DNA from: Nemertoderma westbladi
Lineage: Eukaryota > Xenacoelomorpha > Nemertodermatida > Nemertodermatidae
Length of the DNA: 64,000 bases
Assembly: GCA_032718475.1 (NCBI GenBank)
Contig: JAUCBJ010003757.1
Location: 46,168-110,167, forward strand
Direction of reading: 5' to 3'
The translations under genes and the position numbers were made by a program. How positions within the stretch are numbered: the first letter of the stretch is position 1; each line of letters begins with the position of its first letter. Positions 22,901 through 33,075 of the stretch are shown one piece after another. The notes below the pieces were generated by a model. It searched no databases and was not told where the DNA came from. It worked only from the letters and a program-made list of their open reading frames with translations.

Positions 22901-24952
22901 AAAGGTTCAGCTTGGGAAATAAAAATAAATAAAGCAATTCCAACAGGTTCATCTTGGGAAATAAATAAATAAAGCAATTCAAACAAGTTCACCTTGGGAA
23001 ACAAATAAATAAAGCAATTCAAACAGGTTCACCTTGGAAAATAAATAAATAAAGCAATTCTAACAGGTTCACCTTGGGAAATAAAAATAAAAAAAGCAAT
23101 TCAAAAAGGTTCAGCTTGGGAAATAAAAATAAATAAAGCAATTCCAACAGGTTCACCTTGGGAAATAAAAATAAAAAAAGCAATTCAAAAAGGTTCAGCT
23201 TGGGAAATAAAAATAAATAAAGCAATTCCAACAGGTTCACCTTGGGAAATAAAAATAAAAAAAGCAATTCAAAAAGGTTCAGCTTGGGAAATAAAAATAA
23301 ATAAAGCAATTCAAACAGGTTCATATTGGGAAACAAATAAATAAAGCAATTCAAACAGGTTCACCTTGGGAAATAAAAATAAAAAAAGCAAATCAAAAAG
23401 GTTCAGCTTGGGAAATAAAAATAAATAAAGCAATTCCAACAGGTTCACCTTGGGAAATAAAAATAAAAAAAGCAATTAAAACAGGTTCAGCTTGGGAAAT
23501 AAATAAATAAAGCAATTCAAACAGGTTCAGCTTGGGAAATAAACAAATAAAGCAATTCAAACAGGTTCAGCTTGGGAAATAAAAATAAATAAAGCTATTC
23601 AAACAGGTTTACCTTGGGAAACAAATAAATAAAGCAACTCAAACAGGTTCAGCTTGGGAAATAAAAACAAAAAAAGCAATTCAAACTGGTTCACCTTGGG
23701 AAACAAATAAATAAAGCAATTCAAAAAGGTTCAGCTTGGGAAATAAATAAATAAAACAATTCAAACAGGTTCAGCTTGGGAAATAAAAATAAATAAAGCT
23801 ATTCAAACAGGTTCACCTTGGGAAACAAATAAATAAAGCAATTCAAACAGGTTCAGCTTGGGAAATAAAAATAAATAAAGCTATTCAAACAGGTTCATCT
23901 TGGGAAACAAATAAATAAAGCAATTCAAACAGGTTCAGCTTGGGAAATAAAAATAAATAAAGCTATTCAAACAGGTTCATCTTGGGAAACAAATAAATAA
24001 AGCAATTCAAACAGGTTCACCTTGGGAAATAAAAATAAATAAAGCTATTCAAACAGGTTCAGCTTGGTAAATAAAAATAAATCAAGCTATTCAAACAGGT
24101 TCACCTTGGGAAATAAATAAATAAAGCAATTCAAACAGGTTCAGCTTCGGAAACAAATAAATAAAGCAATTCAAACAGGTTCGCCTTGGGAAACAAATAA
24201 ATAAAGCCATTCAAACAGATTCAAAATAAAGCAGGCAATTTGCATCATTTTGGCAATTAAGAGAAAACAACGACAAGTCAGGGCAATATTAGAACACGAG
24301 GGAACCAAAACCAACCAATATTACTGTAAGAACCTACTTGTGGGATTTCACTCCAAATAGCGGTTCCACTAGAGCTAACACGATCTGATAATACCAAGTA
24401 TAGTTTTGATTCCGAGAGACGCATGACGCACGTCTTTGCAAGTTTACTAACAGACAGCATCAGTTCTGAAAAGGAAAATAATAAAAATAAAAAGATCATC
24501 CACGATTATTACTGGAACTTAACTGTAATGAAATGGGCAAACAGAACGCACACTGTATACAGTAAAAAATTGATTGGCCACAAATCACCACCGTAGTCGA
24601 GTCGTAGTATACATACTGTATGACGTCGATTATAATCCCTCAACGGTTCATGGTCCACCAAAAATTCCAAAATCATAGCGTTTTTGTATATACAGTACAT
24701 ACAACTGCCATACATTGTATAAAAGATAGGCCTATATTACATATTAATTATCTGCAATTTGCATTTCCAGTACCCCAGTCCACAAGCCAGTAAACTGGCC
24801 TACATCAGCCCCTCATCACAGGGAAAACACTTACAGTAGTACCGGTACCTGTCCGGTAGTTACTTTCAGATTTGACGCTTCTAGAATTACCGTAACTTAC
24901 TCGCAAAATGCTGAATGCAGTTGAAATCTACCATTTTCCCCCGGAAACGCAT
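7911..24952 (-). CDS. HUS1: HUS1 checkpoint clamp subunit, complete seven-exon gene
   Basis: Seven exons spliced by eye give an uninterrupted 289-codon frame, close to the 280 residues of human HUS1 and collinear with it to the stop. Exons (- strand): 24952-24901, 24465-24338, 20563-20372, 15362-15180, 13029-12930, 8532-8404, 7996-7911. All junctions are AG/GT and all phases agree. HUS1 is one third of the 9-1-1 (RAD9-RAD1-HUS1) ring, a PCNA-like clamp loaded at damaged DNA to activate ATR signalling. Recognisable landmarks are SKLAKTC near residue 24, NEIYLEL in exon 3, IPRRLW in exon 4, VDIRKVLHFL in exon 6 and LQYFLPA at the end. Odd feature: the gene covers 17 kb because introns 2, 3 and 5 hold large minisatellites that touch exons 3, 4 and 6. 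Confidence 0.95.
8154..8179. repeat. poly-C tract in HUS1 intron 6
   Basis: Two C runs of 12-13 nt split by one A. A copy of a dispersed repeat (GGTTACAGTGGC-type core) follows at about 8285-8330. Confidence 0.75.
8404..8532 (-). CDS. HUS1: HUS1 exon 6
   Basis: Residues about 219-261, including VDIRKVLHFLTSQQLNP and ending KVVC plus one base. Acceptor TTTTTCCCGACTAG|ACGAG at 8533, donor A|GTTAGT. The acceptor and first five exon bases are the seed of the 43-bp minisatellite that fills intron 5. Confidence 0.93.
8528..12855. repeat. 43-bp minisatellite filling HUS1 intron 5 (about 100 copies)
   Basis: Units of 43 bp; in HUS1 sense each holds CTATTTTTCCCGACCAG followed by ACGAGCCAACCGAAC. The first part is the exon 6 acceptor and ACGAG is the start of exon 6. 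Copies near exon 6 are homogeneous. From about 12250 to 12855, toward exon 5, they decay in length and sequence. CTAGTCGGG/CTGGTCGGG and AAAATAT/AAATTAT variants are interleaved. The array occupies nearly the whole intron between 8533 and 12929. Confidence 0.96.
12930..13029 (-). CDS. HUS1: HUS1 exon 5
   Basis: Acceptor GTCATTATAG|ATTTTGG, donor TGGA|GTGAGT. It encodes residues about 186-218, including RRGDMNLRMETDSVVIVTHF, matching the conserved strand-turn-strand of the HUS1 C-terminal domain. It ends in phase 1. Confidence 0.92.
13103..13118. repeat. poly-G tract in HUS1 intron 4
   Basis: Sixteen G, followed at 13150-13200 by a dispersed-repeat copy with GGAGCACGTTACAGTGGCTG. Confidence 0.75.
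13337..13945 (+). mobile_element. 5'-truncated non-LTR retrotransposon fragment (copy A)
   Basis: Matches the last 0.6 kb of the retrotransposon described at 57326-61715, from the region encoding GEDLRIRK to the 3' end. The reading frame is broken by small indels and substitutions, for example at GATGGCATGCGATGGCATGC near 13540. The 3' terminus is CCGATCCTAGTACTAGTAGT, the family's TAG-type tail. It lies antisense to HUS1 within intron 4. Confidence 0.9.
13946..15179. other. rest of HUS1 intron 4
   Basis: AT-rich, no exon seen. It contains a dispersed-repeat copy near 14375-14420 (ACAGGTGGATGC then TTTCTAACCAAAACAATAA). Confidence 0.55.
15180..15362 (-). CDS. HUS1: HUS1 exon 4
   Basis: Residues about 125-185, starting PSLTNQSRHIVHDVPVAVIP and ending KMKNISSYL. 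Acceptor ACTTTCCAG|CCATCTC at 15363, donor CTG|GTGAGT. The first 21 bases of the exon together with its acceptor make up the 34-bp unit of the adjoining minisatellite, so the exact AG used could be one of several; phase 0 and the alignment favour 15363. Confidence 0.92.
15342..17662. repeat. 34-bp minisatellite in HUS1 intron 3 (about 68 copies)
   Basis: In HUS1 sense the unit is CTATACTTTCCAG followed by CCATCTCTAACCAACCAATCA, i.e. the exon 4 acceptor plus exon 4 coding bases. Variant units (GGTTGGTTAG, GGCTGATTAG, GGCTAATCAG, TACAGCGATT) recur in the same order, showing higher-order blocks of about 476 bp (14 units), for example at 15677 and 16153. Confidence 0.96.
17663..19146. other. HUS1 intron 3, unique and AT-rich part
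   Basis: No exon found. Poly-C tracts lie at 18209-18226 and about 18826-18838. An AT microsatellite runs about 19030-19095. Confidence 0.55.
19147..19647. mobile_element. 179-bp inverted repeat (arms look identical) with a hammerhead-like core in the loop
   Basis: Arms 19147-19325 and 19469-19647 look identical on base-by-base reading; the loop is 143 bp. AT microsatellite flanks both ends. On the minus strand the loop (19368-19344) reads CTGATGA, GCC, AAATCCC, GGC, GAAAC: a canonical hammerhead catalytic core with a closed stem II. Stems I and III are poor, so activity is uncertain. It probably represents a recently inserted foldback transposon in intron 3 of HUS1. Confidence 0.8.
20372..20563 (-). 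CDS. HUS1: HUS1 exon 3
   Basis: Residues about 61-124: VNLFDEYAMDGVSPEANEIY, continuing to CLTFDIEL. Acceptor TTTCCCAAG|GTGAACC at 20564, donor TTG|GTGAGT. Both the alignment with human HUS1 and phase 0 fix the start. The acceptor and first 14 exon bases are the seed of the array in intron 2. Confidence 0.94.
20550..24225. repeat. 40-42-bp minisatellite filling HUS1 intron 2 (about 90 copies)
   Basis: In HUS1 sense each unit is a T-rich tract TTTATTTATTTATTTCCC, then AAG, then GTGAACCTGTTTGA (or CTGAACCTG...), then ATTGC. This is the exon 3 acceptor with the first 14 bases of exon 3. Units differ by ATAAATAAATAAA versus ATAAAAATAAAT blocks, giving 40 or 42 bp, and by GTGAAC versus CTGAAC. 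Longer blocks recur, for example about 20980-21230, 21640-21960 and 22520-22800. Minus-strand open frames of 111-139 codons here are by-products. Confidence 0.96.
24338..24465 (-). CDS. HUS1: HUS1 exon 2
   Basis: Acceptor TCCTTTTCAG|AACTG, donor CCACAA|GTAGGT. It encodes residues 18-60, including SKLAKTCVMRLSESKLYLVL and ending IWSEIPQ, matching the N-terminal clamp domain of HUS1. Confidence 0.94.
24901..24952 (-). CDS. HUS1: HUS1 exon 1 (start codon)
   Basis: ATG at 24952 opens MRFRGKMVDFNCIQHF, aligning with the first residues of vertebrate HUS1 with no extension. Donor GCGA|GTAAGT. The start is decided by this alignment. Confidence 0.93.
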
Positions 24953-26027
24953 AGTTATAATTTACGTCAGTATAGCGAAGCGAGGGCATATGTTAGTTAA
25001 CATTAGTCCAACGAGACAGGACACAACACAGAAGTAGCCTAACAAATAATAATTAATATGAACAAACACAAATGTTGGAAGGTGGCCTTAATTCCTTCGG
25101 GGACCAACATTTTTGAGTTGTTTTATATCAACCGGCAGCCTACTTTCGTCTTCGTTTTCGTACTGCCAGACTGGAGTTCAGTAGGCCTACTTTATTCTGG
25201 CTGTCTGCTGTCTGGAACTGGCTCGACGTCGACGGGATATTCCAGTATTCAGATATATTGTTTTTGGGTTTGGGGTTTGTCGGTCAACTTATTGCCAATG
25301 GTCCAAGGCCCGAAATGGCAATGCCCGAAATTCCACAAAATTTCTTAGTAGATTAGATTGCCAATTGCACCCTCCCTTGTGCGGGTTAGGCTATATGCAG
25401 ATATGGTTAAACTGTTAAATACAGAAATAACAGTTAGCCTATAATTATAGTCTGGGTCGCCACTCTCAGACTCTGTCACCCTTGTACCGGTAAACGGCAG
25501 CTCCACGACAGTCGGCTTAATAGGCCTACTTCCTATAGATAGATACCAAAAGTTGGGATGATTGCGGAAAGGTAAGAGAAACGTGCTAAACATTACACGT
25601 TCTGAAATGTAGGTGTACACCGTGTACCGGTACTCTGACAGTCTGACGACGGGTAGTGCAGTAGTGCAAAGTGCTGTTTCCAAGTATCTTTGTGTTATGT
25701 TGTGTCAGGTCAGCTGCGCAGTACTACTGTACTACTACAGTACACATTATAGTATAGTAACATATCAGCCATGGCAGTCGGTCAGGTATACCTGTATGAG
25801 GTATGCCACCACTATATAGGCGTAGGCCTATGCGCCATGCACGCACAAGGGGAAGTTATGTGTACCGGCAGCTTGCATGCTTGATAAATTTAAAGTTTGC
25901 AAATAGGCCTAATTAAATTTAAATATCCCGCCATAAAAAGTGTACTAAAAATTAACCAATGGCTGAATAAACTGAAAAAATGATAGAAAAACAATAAATT
26001 GGCTGCAGTATTTCCATTGTATGTCAC
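24953..26027. other. region upstream of HUS1
   Basis: It should contain the HUS1 promoter. Palindromic GTACCGGTAC and TAGGCCTA-type motifs are frequent. Short ORFs here match nothing I recognise. Confidence 0.5.
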
Positions 26028-26176
26028 ATGGTGAAGAAAGATGTAGGAACCATTAACTTTCCTAATATTTCCACGCTCTTGAAGGCCCAAAACATTGAAC
26101 TCGACACTGAACTGAACGTATTGGAACAACACCCTTCTGTTTCTCTCTCTCAAAGAAACCGTCACTCCCGGCTACG
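26028..26176 (+). CDS. possible first exon of an unknown gene
   Basis: ATG at 26028 opens 49 codons (MVKKDVGTINFPNISTLL at the start) ending at CTACG|GTATGT, a good donor. It is rich in charged residues and lies head-to-head with HUS1, as a gene on a shared promoter might. The LTR retrotransposon begins 13 bp past the donor, so any transcript would have to splice across it or stop in it. I do not recognise the protein. A frame on the other strand also spans the region, so this remains tentative. Confidence 0.33.
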
Positions 26177-26184
26177 GTATGTCA

Positions 26185-26189
26185 CTACA
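26185..26189. repeat. target-site duplication CTACA, left copy
   Basis: CTACA directly precedes the left LTR and directly follows the right LTR (35197-35201). Confidence 0.85.
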
Positions 26190-27376
26190 TGTTCGCGCTT
26201 TTAAGACCTTTGGCAGTTTAACCCGCCAAATCTATATGTCTTCTAGGTTATAAATCGACTTTAGCCTATGACAAGTATTTGACACAAATAAATCCAACAT
26301 TAGCCGAAGCCAGTCTATGCGCGACCATTCACCCGCTGGATATACCCGGGAGACTGGATTCGGATGCTTTAATTTGATTGCGGTGCAGGCCTACCGTACT
26401 ATTCGATTGATCATTAATATAATTCCTGACAAATATCATTCACTTTCGGGAAATATTAGCAGTTCCTTTAGGACGTGGCGCTCTATCTATATAAACAGAG
26501 CTATGGCTTACACTAAACACAACGGAATGGATTATAAGTTACACATAAGGCGCATTCTTTAGGAGATGCTTTGTTACGCGGACAAGCACATACAGACTAT
26601 TGCACACTGCTGCACACTGAATTGCCGATAGTCACTGATTTTAATCATATATAAAGAGAATAGCAACCGACATTTGTAGGGCCTATAAAATAGCATTCAA
26701 TTCACTACAAACCACGATAATATAAGTCGCAATTGCTATATGTAACCGGTCTCTCTAACCTTAGTGTATCAAGAAGATCGGGGTTTCTGATCGTTTATCG
26801 TTATTCTCCAAATAACAATATGTAAACAACTGATACAATTAATAACAAACAGTAAATCGCAGTAAATAATGTGCAATACAGCAGTAGGTACCGTACGGTA
26901 CCGTACCGCAAGCGCCAGCAGTCTGTCGCACCAGTAACAGTTATGTGTTCTTATAATTAAAGTCGTTCTAATGTTGGAATAATTCAGAATAATTCCATAG
27001 CCGATGTTCATGGCATCAGGAAAACCAACACACTGAACCCTGTGAGCTGTTGCAGGTAGCTTTCAGCACAAAGAGGAAAAGCTCTCATTGGCAGAGCTCC
27101 ATATTCCACAGATTCCACGAATGTCTAAATGCCGAACTATTAGGGTTTTTGCAGCCCTTGGCCAACACACAGGATGAATCACTCTGCTTGGTTGACCTTG
27201 CTCTGGTTGGTTGATCGAACAGAACAAAGAGGCCATACGTACAGCAAATCAGCCAATCAGCCGGTAGCTTGCATCATTTGAGTTAGGGAGTTTTTCTTTA
27301 TAGAGTATTTGAGTGCATTAAGGGAAACTGGATTGCGAAGCAAAAGGGCCAGATATATCCCATAAAAGCTTTTACA
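26190..27376 (-). repeat. left LTR (3' LTR of the element)
   Basis: Starts TGTTCGCGC and ends CTTTTACA on the plus strand. It matches the right LTR except for scattered substitutions and small indels, for example around 26890-26935 and 27297-27305. The 81-codon frame present in both LTRs is not evidence of a gene. Confidence 0.93.
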
Positions 27377-27402
27377 CCGCTCCCAGAAAATGGGATTTAA
27401 TT

Positions 27403-28548
27403 CTATAAAATATAAAAAATCACAGTTTCTAAAATATAAAAATACTCTAAACAGTTAGTCTTTCTTACGCGGACGGCGTTTACACAGTTTTTTGAGGCTA
27501 GCAAGAGTCCTTTTCTCTTTGGGGGGAGCCACTTTACTAGGAGGGCTATAAATCCTGGGTGAAGGGTGCAATATGATTGCATCAGAAGGTGTAGGATTAT
27601 GGTCGGGGTATCCGCCGTTTCGATATGCTTCTCCTCGAGCTGATTTTCCTCCGCTCGTAGCTGGATACGTTCATCCAAAAACTCTCGCAGAGAATAGGGT
27701 CGTCCAAGTTCGATAACTTCTTAGAGATTCTGGATTTCCCGATCGAACTGAGATAAAGTTACTTTGTTTACCGCTTGGACTTGCTAGTGCAATTTACGTT
27801 TATCTGAACAAGCGTAAGTTCCTTTTCTGATCTTTGTAGAATAGCGTCTAACTCATTTGGTACAACGCTCTCCGCCACTTTGGTGACAGGTTATATCGTG
27901 TTAAGCCAGGACGATGGTAAGGGTTAAACGGCGATATTAAATGTCCGCGTCCCAATCCGGTTAGGTAGGATGGGCTAATATGTAGGAAGCCCACAACCGG
28001 GGTGCCACCGACTAATTGTTCAGGTAACACTAGATCTTTGAACAGTGAGTACAGCTCGGGAGGATCCGTCATACTAATAGGATCAAGAGTCTGAGGTCTC
28101 ACTAGGGAATGAGGAGGTCTGATCGAGTATTCCGAAACTCTGATCATTGGTTTATTTAAGGATCGTCTGAGTCAAACGAGCGTAGGTGATACGTCAAACA
28201 AATTTCGCTCGAAACTCCCGCCAGTATAGCGAGTAAAACCGTGTTTAGTGCAACGTCTCCGCGGATGTTTAGGTCTTTCCGTTTGTTGGTTGGGTCTAGG
28301 GCATTCATCGCAATAATACCAAAGACGCTTGTCTTGTAGGGGAAACGCGAGTGATCTTTCTCCAGCTTACAATATTCCTCCATCTGTTCGAAGCTATCCG
28401 GTACAACAGGTAGCGGTCGATCGGTGGTAAGATACATCCTAGTGGAATAGAGCCGTTTGAGTTCTACCATGCGGTCATGATGTATACCTTGAGGATATCG
28501 AGTTTCTAGATTCTGTTGACTGGTAATATCGAGATAGGTTTCTCTCAA
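27403..28548 (-). pseudogene. downstream ORF remnants of the LTR element
   Basis: Three minus-strand frames (28548-28156, 28147-27848, 27678-27403) follow one another between stops and frameshifts. Their composition is protein-like (for example DPTNKRKDLNIRGDVALNTV, and PPELYSLFKDLVLPEQLVGG), but I recognise no domain. They may be gag or a third ORF of the element. Confidence 0.45.
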
Positions 28549-29779
28549 GAATTCCAGGTATTTGGTGAAGTCGCTGCGTTTATCCGGCTCTTCAACATCT
28601 GCACTTTCGAGTCGGTTTCGAATAGAATTTTCGTGTTCGAGTCTCAGTTTATCGTTCCGCTTCCGCTGGGTATGTTATTTAAATAAAACCATTTCCCTTT
28701 CGGTGTCTACGTCGTTCGTATCGTGTAGGTCGATAGGATGACCAGTAGTTAAGAAGTCCATATATGTACCATTACGATGCGTATAGCGAGCGGTGAATTT
28801 TCTACAGTCCAACCCACACGCAAGTTGCTCCCGGGACATTGGCGGTTAGATATAACGACCATCGTCCTCCGTAGTAGTTGGACCAGCGTCGCCGCGTATC
28901 AAGCTTTCAACAAACGCTTGTAAAGGTAGAGTATATCGCTCCCTGATACCAAGATCATCTTCTATCAACTCAATCATATCTGCTATATAAGTTTATCCAT
29001 ATTATAATGAGTTTATATTTAGGCGAGCGGGCGTCGCTGCCTACCCCTCTCTGCCCCCGGACAGTGCGAGATCCTCAGCGCTGGTGTACTTTCGCCGATG
29101 TGCCTATCGCCAACGTCGTAGCTGCACAACGACTACAACAACCAGCACGAGTCACTCCACCGTCCGTCCCAAAGGCTTAGATATACTTCAGGTTCTTACT
29201 GGAGAGTTAGGGCTACTTTCACAATTGCGACTCGCTACTGTAAACACACCTTAGTAGTAACATTCACCTACAAACGCACAAATTCCACGTAACTGTCACA
29301 AATGGTACACATTCTATCACACATTCGGGTCATTTGTCCGTTAGTCAAGTGCCTTCCAGAATGTCACGTTGTTATTATGTATCCTTGGATACTAGCGGTG
29401 TGCTATTTATTCCGTATGCTATTCAATGAGCAAGCTTTTTATTGTTCTGTTAACTCGCTTCTAATTCTAGCGTGGTTGTTGCTATGGTGACATTATGGAA
29501 AGCTAGCGGTAGAATTAGGGTAATTCTCATGCATACAGATCTGGGATGCTATTTAATAGTAAGTCTTTAATGGTCAATATCATCTTTATATATGATTTTA
29601 TGAATTTTATCGGCTATTGACTCTATATTGGAGATTCTCGCACACTAACACACTTAATAGGTGAATCTCCGCTCCCATGATCTATTAATTAATGGAATTT
29701 TGGGAATATTATAAATTGTATAAAATAACAATTTATCAAATTCATTAAAAGCTGAATTTAAATTTATTCCCGTAAATTT

Positions 29780-30120
29780 TATTATTTAATATTAAATAGA
29801 CACAATTTTATTACAGAACATGTCTGGGGTCTGGGATCCTTGATTCTAGGAATTGATCTTTTTAAGAATATCGGTAAGTGCTACGATATCTTAATAGACT
29901 AGAATTTTAAAGGATCTAAAATTTGACAGATTTTATAAATATTAATAATTAATATTTAGGATGGGCACCAGTTTATTCCAGAACAAGTCTGGGGACGTTA
30001 ACCACTGATTCTAGAATTTTGTCTTTCAAGTATATCGGTGGGTGCCACGATATCTTAATCGACTAGAATTATAGCTGGTCAAAGGGTTTAACAGATTTAT
30101 TTTGCGTTATACGCTACTGT
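29780..30120. repeat. diverged tandem duplication (about 170 bp period) inside the LTR element
   Basis: Two copies share CAGAACATGTCTGGGG / CAGAACAAGTCTGGGG, TGATTCTAG, and CTACGATATCTTAAT / CCACGATATCTTAAT followed by GACTAGAATT. The surroundings are AT-rich and non-coding. Confidence 0.75.
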
Positions 30121-30619
30121 TAAAGGGACATCACGCTACTATATGTATTATTTAATATACGGTATGAGAGCAATATCGCACGAAGCAATGTCAGTGAGAA
30201 GAGGCAAGTCGTTTCCAAGGTCTACCCAGAGCTTGGTTTAGCCGAGACACGAGGATCTGAACTTTGCATTCCTAATACTCTGTCTACCAATAATACTTAA
30301 ATATAGTAGGAGCTTTATTGTACTTTAATAAGTACGGATATTTCATCTTACTGTAGTCACGTATTTATAATGTAATACGGACAGTAAGGAAAGAGAAAAA
30401 GAATTATTTCTCGCCGTCGCACTAAATATATAATATACAGGTAATTAAGTAATAAACGCTAATATATTGCACTAATCTACTAAATAATCGCTAAAATGAC
30501 ATTCTACTAAATGAAATTAAAGAAAACGATTATAATAAAATTACATAATAATACATACATAATATAAAATAATAAAATAAATATAAAATAATATAGTCAC
30601 ACACCCACTCCGTATGTTG

Positions 30620-31123
30620 TTAAGTTATGGAGTCCCTAGATATTTGTTGGATTAGGGAGGTGGTCGTGGGAAGAGTATCTTGCCTTCCATAGTTTCCGGA
30701 CAGTTTTCGGTCTCTTTCCAGTAAACATAAACGACCAGCTGGGCGATTGAGTGGTTGTGTTACTTTCTCCGCTCCCTTGGCCTGTCTAATCTTCGCCGGG
30801 GTAAGATAAGGAGGCCATTCATCTTCTTTATTTAGGAAGTCGGGTCCACCTAACCAGTCTGGAGTATCTGTCAGTTCTTGAGGAGTTGCTCCTCTGGAGG
30901 CGATGTCGGCTAGATTAATCGTCTCGGGGCAATGTCTCCATTGATCTACATTGGAGTTGATGTCGTCATTATCTGAGGAGTATGGTCTTCCCTCAGTTGG
31001 GTCGTCAACTTCACTGCTCTCCACTTCCCGTTCACTTAATTGATATACCTGTTCTTTTGGTAATCTTTCCATAAGAGTTCTACAAGAAGGGCCAGTAAAG
31101 TACCAGCTACCGACCCCTTCCAC
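30620..31123 (-). pseudogene. BEL/Pao pol fragment (RNase H-integrase linker)
   Basis: 167-codon frame containing WRHCPETINLADIASRGA and PDWLGGPDFLNKEDEWP. Known BEL/Pao pol proteins have W-x-V-P-x-x-x-N-P-A-D-x-A-S-R-G followed by W-x-G-P-x-F-L. Here the P of NPAD is L. The frame overlaps the one at 31746-31036 and is truncated on both sides. Confidence 0.7.
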
Positions 31124-31746
31124 CTAGCCGAATCCCTAGTGTTCCATACCACTCCCATCCTGTATAAGTCCTCCCAGCCAGCTTTCGATAAGTTAAACGG
31201 GAGTCCGGGTCCGGGGAAATTCCATTGCGTCTCGACAATAGACTTCAGTTCCTCCTTCGTGTATCCTGCATAACTATCCTTGGTCGATCGCTCACTTCTC
31301 GCCCAATCAATCTGGTGCTCCTCCACCGCAATCAATACCCTTTTGAGTATGGCTACAGGAAGGATGAGAAGGGGATCCGAATAAACCGCATCTGCCATCT
31401 TTGCTCCGCGCTCGGGTGTCAGCTCTACAGTATCCGCACTACTGGAGCTGTCGGGTCGCTGAGAAATAAGTTCTCGGCTCGAGTGTTGCTGCTGTTCCGC
31501 TGCTTCTTGGTCCCGCTTGACCTGAGCTCGAGTGCCTATGATAGACCTACGGTGTGGGACTAGCCTAGGGTCTGATACTACTACTGGAGGGATGATCTTT
31601 CTTACAGTAGGGGACTTGGACTTTGGTCTGGGATGTTCTATACTTTGATCTTGGTCACAGATCCTTTCAAGACACTGTCCAAGTCTAAGACTCATTCTAA
31701 CACCTTCCAAAAGACTATCTGACAGTGCCCGTTTTGTGTCAGACAT
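31036..31746 (-). CDS. LTR-element ORF, unknown (possibly gag-like)
   Basis: 236 codons from ATG at 31746. The N-terminal half is basic and low-complexity (Q, S and R rich). The second half looks folded, with LLILPVAILKRVLIAVEEHQ and KAGWEDLYRMGVVWNTRDSA. The position, before the pol fragment, fits gag or a gag-derived protein. No zinc knuckle is visible and I do not recognise the family. Confidence 0.5.
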   Translation of the reverse strand: MSDTKRALSDSLLEGVRMSLRLGQCLERICDQDQSIEHPRPKSKSPTVRKIIPPVVVSDPRLVPHRRSIIGTRAQVKRDQEAAEQQQHSSRELISQRPDSSSSADTVELTPERGAKMADAVYSDPLLILPVAILKRVLIAVEEHQIDWARSERSTKDSYAGYTKEELKSIVETQWNFPGPGLPFNLSKAGWEDLYRMGVVWNTRDSARWKGSVAGTLLALLVELLWKDYQKNRYIN

Positions 31747-31879
31747 GTTTGATTGTACAGTTGAATGCCTACTGCTATATTACAGTTAAAGCAAGTCTAG
31801 TAATTCAGTATCAACTGTTAGCCTAGTAATTAATTACCGATACTGTTACTCAGTGTAACGTGATATATATATACAATAT

Positions 31880-32135
31880 ATTAGAATACCGGTATACACT
31901 TATAGTATATATATAAGTATTATTACTGACTAGGTTTGTCACAGAATACCGGTATGTAATTTCAGCACAAATATATATAAATATATAATAGGCCTATCGT
32001 GAATACCGGTATACAGCTTACACTTATAGTATATATAAGTATAATTATGGACTAGAATTAATTACAGAATACCGGTATAATTGCCGCCTAAATTTATAGA
32101 AATAAATATAATAAGCCTATTGTAAATACCGGTAT
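31880..32135. repeat. tandem duplication with GAATACCGGTAT motifs
   Basis: Two copies of about 120-130 bp, each with two GAATACCGGTAT boxes, CTTATAGTATATATAAGTAT and TAGGCCTAT/TAAGCCTAT, inside the LTR element. Confidence 0.8.
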
Positions 32136-33075
32136 ATCAATTATTTTAGAATAATTGAATTTCTGAATTTTAGGGGTTACTTGGTTACTTTAACTTACTT
32201 TATTACCGTTATTTAAGCAGTAGTCCAACTGATATTGAGACCTAATTGTTGTATGGCAGGCCTACTATTTATAAATCGGTTTGAGTTGATTTATAATATA
32301 TATACCCGTTTTAATGGGTTTTGTCAATATTTGAAATAAATGTTATTATTTCTGGGGAGGAGTCACTACACAGAAGCTGTGCGCTCTCAGTGAAGTGCTA
32401 CTTGTTGGACACTAAAACAAATAATTCTAATTTACCTAAGTTACTTAATACTACAAATTACATACAATTCGGGGTGAGATTACAATCTCTAAATAAACAC
32501 AAAAATTACAAGTACGAATTTTTAGGGTAATTTTACAAGAAGTCTACAAACCAGCCTAACAAAGGGTTAGAATATCTGGTTATTACAACGGACAGGTACT
32601 ACGGTATTTGAAAATAATAAGTAGTAGTAAATATACTGCGTTGTCCAGATAGGAAAATACCACCGTCTGACGACTTATAGCCGTATCGCTATAAGTACTA
32701 CGTTATGTATCACGGAGTGTTCCTACCTAGAAGTTAATTACCGCGGTCTACCAGAACCAACGTGCCTATTAACCACTTTACAACACAAATATACTGCCTA
32801 CACACTAATTACCTTCGGAAAGCACTGTACACTAAACCCTAAATTAGGTACAAGTACTTATACAACAAATAATCAGTAGTTAAAAATACTTGAACAGCTA
32901 AAAGAACCACGGTATCTGCCGGAGTGACCGGGGCACAAAATCACCAGTCTTTACCTACGCCAAGCAGCCCTGATGTAGTACCGGGGTTAATTTAACTATA
33001 ACGGTATATATAACAAGCACAATTACTGTAGGAATAAACTTGGGGATATGAATGTTGCGAATAATCGCATAAACT

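Noticed and set aside
20915-23354. Minus-strand frames of 111-139 codons rich in Leu and Phe
   Set aside because: Read-through of the 42-bp units of the HUS1 intron 2 array; they stop wherever the unit length changes to 40 bp.
25058-25683. Two overlapping ORFs of about 100 codons upstream of HUS1
   Set aside because: They overlap on opposite strands, have no recognisable domains and are rich in CTAC/GTAC repeats of the region.
26317-26562. 81-codon ORF present twice (also 34152-34397)
   Set aside because: It lies inside both LTRs, so the duplication is explained by the LTRs; no domain recognised.
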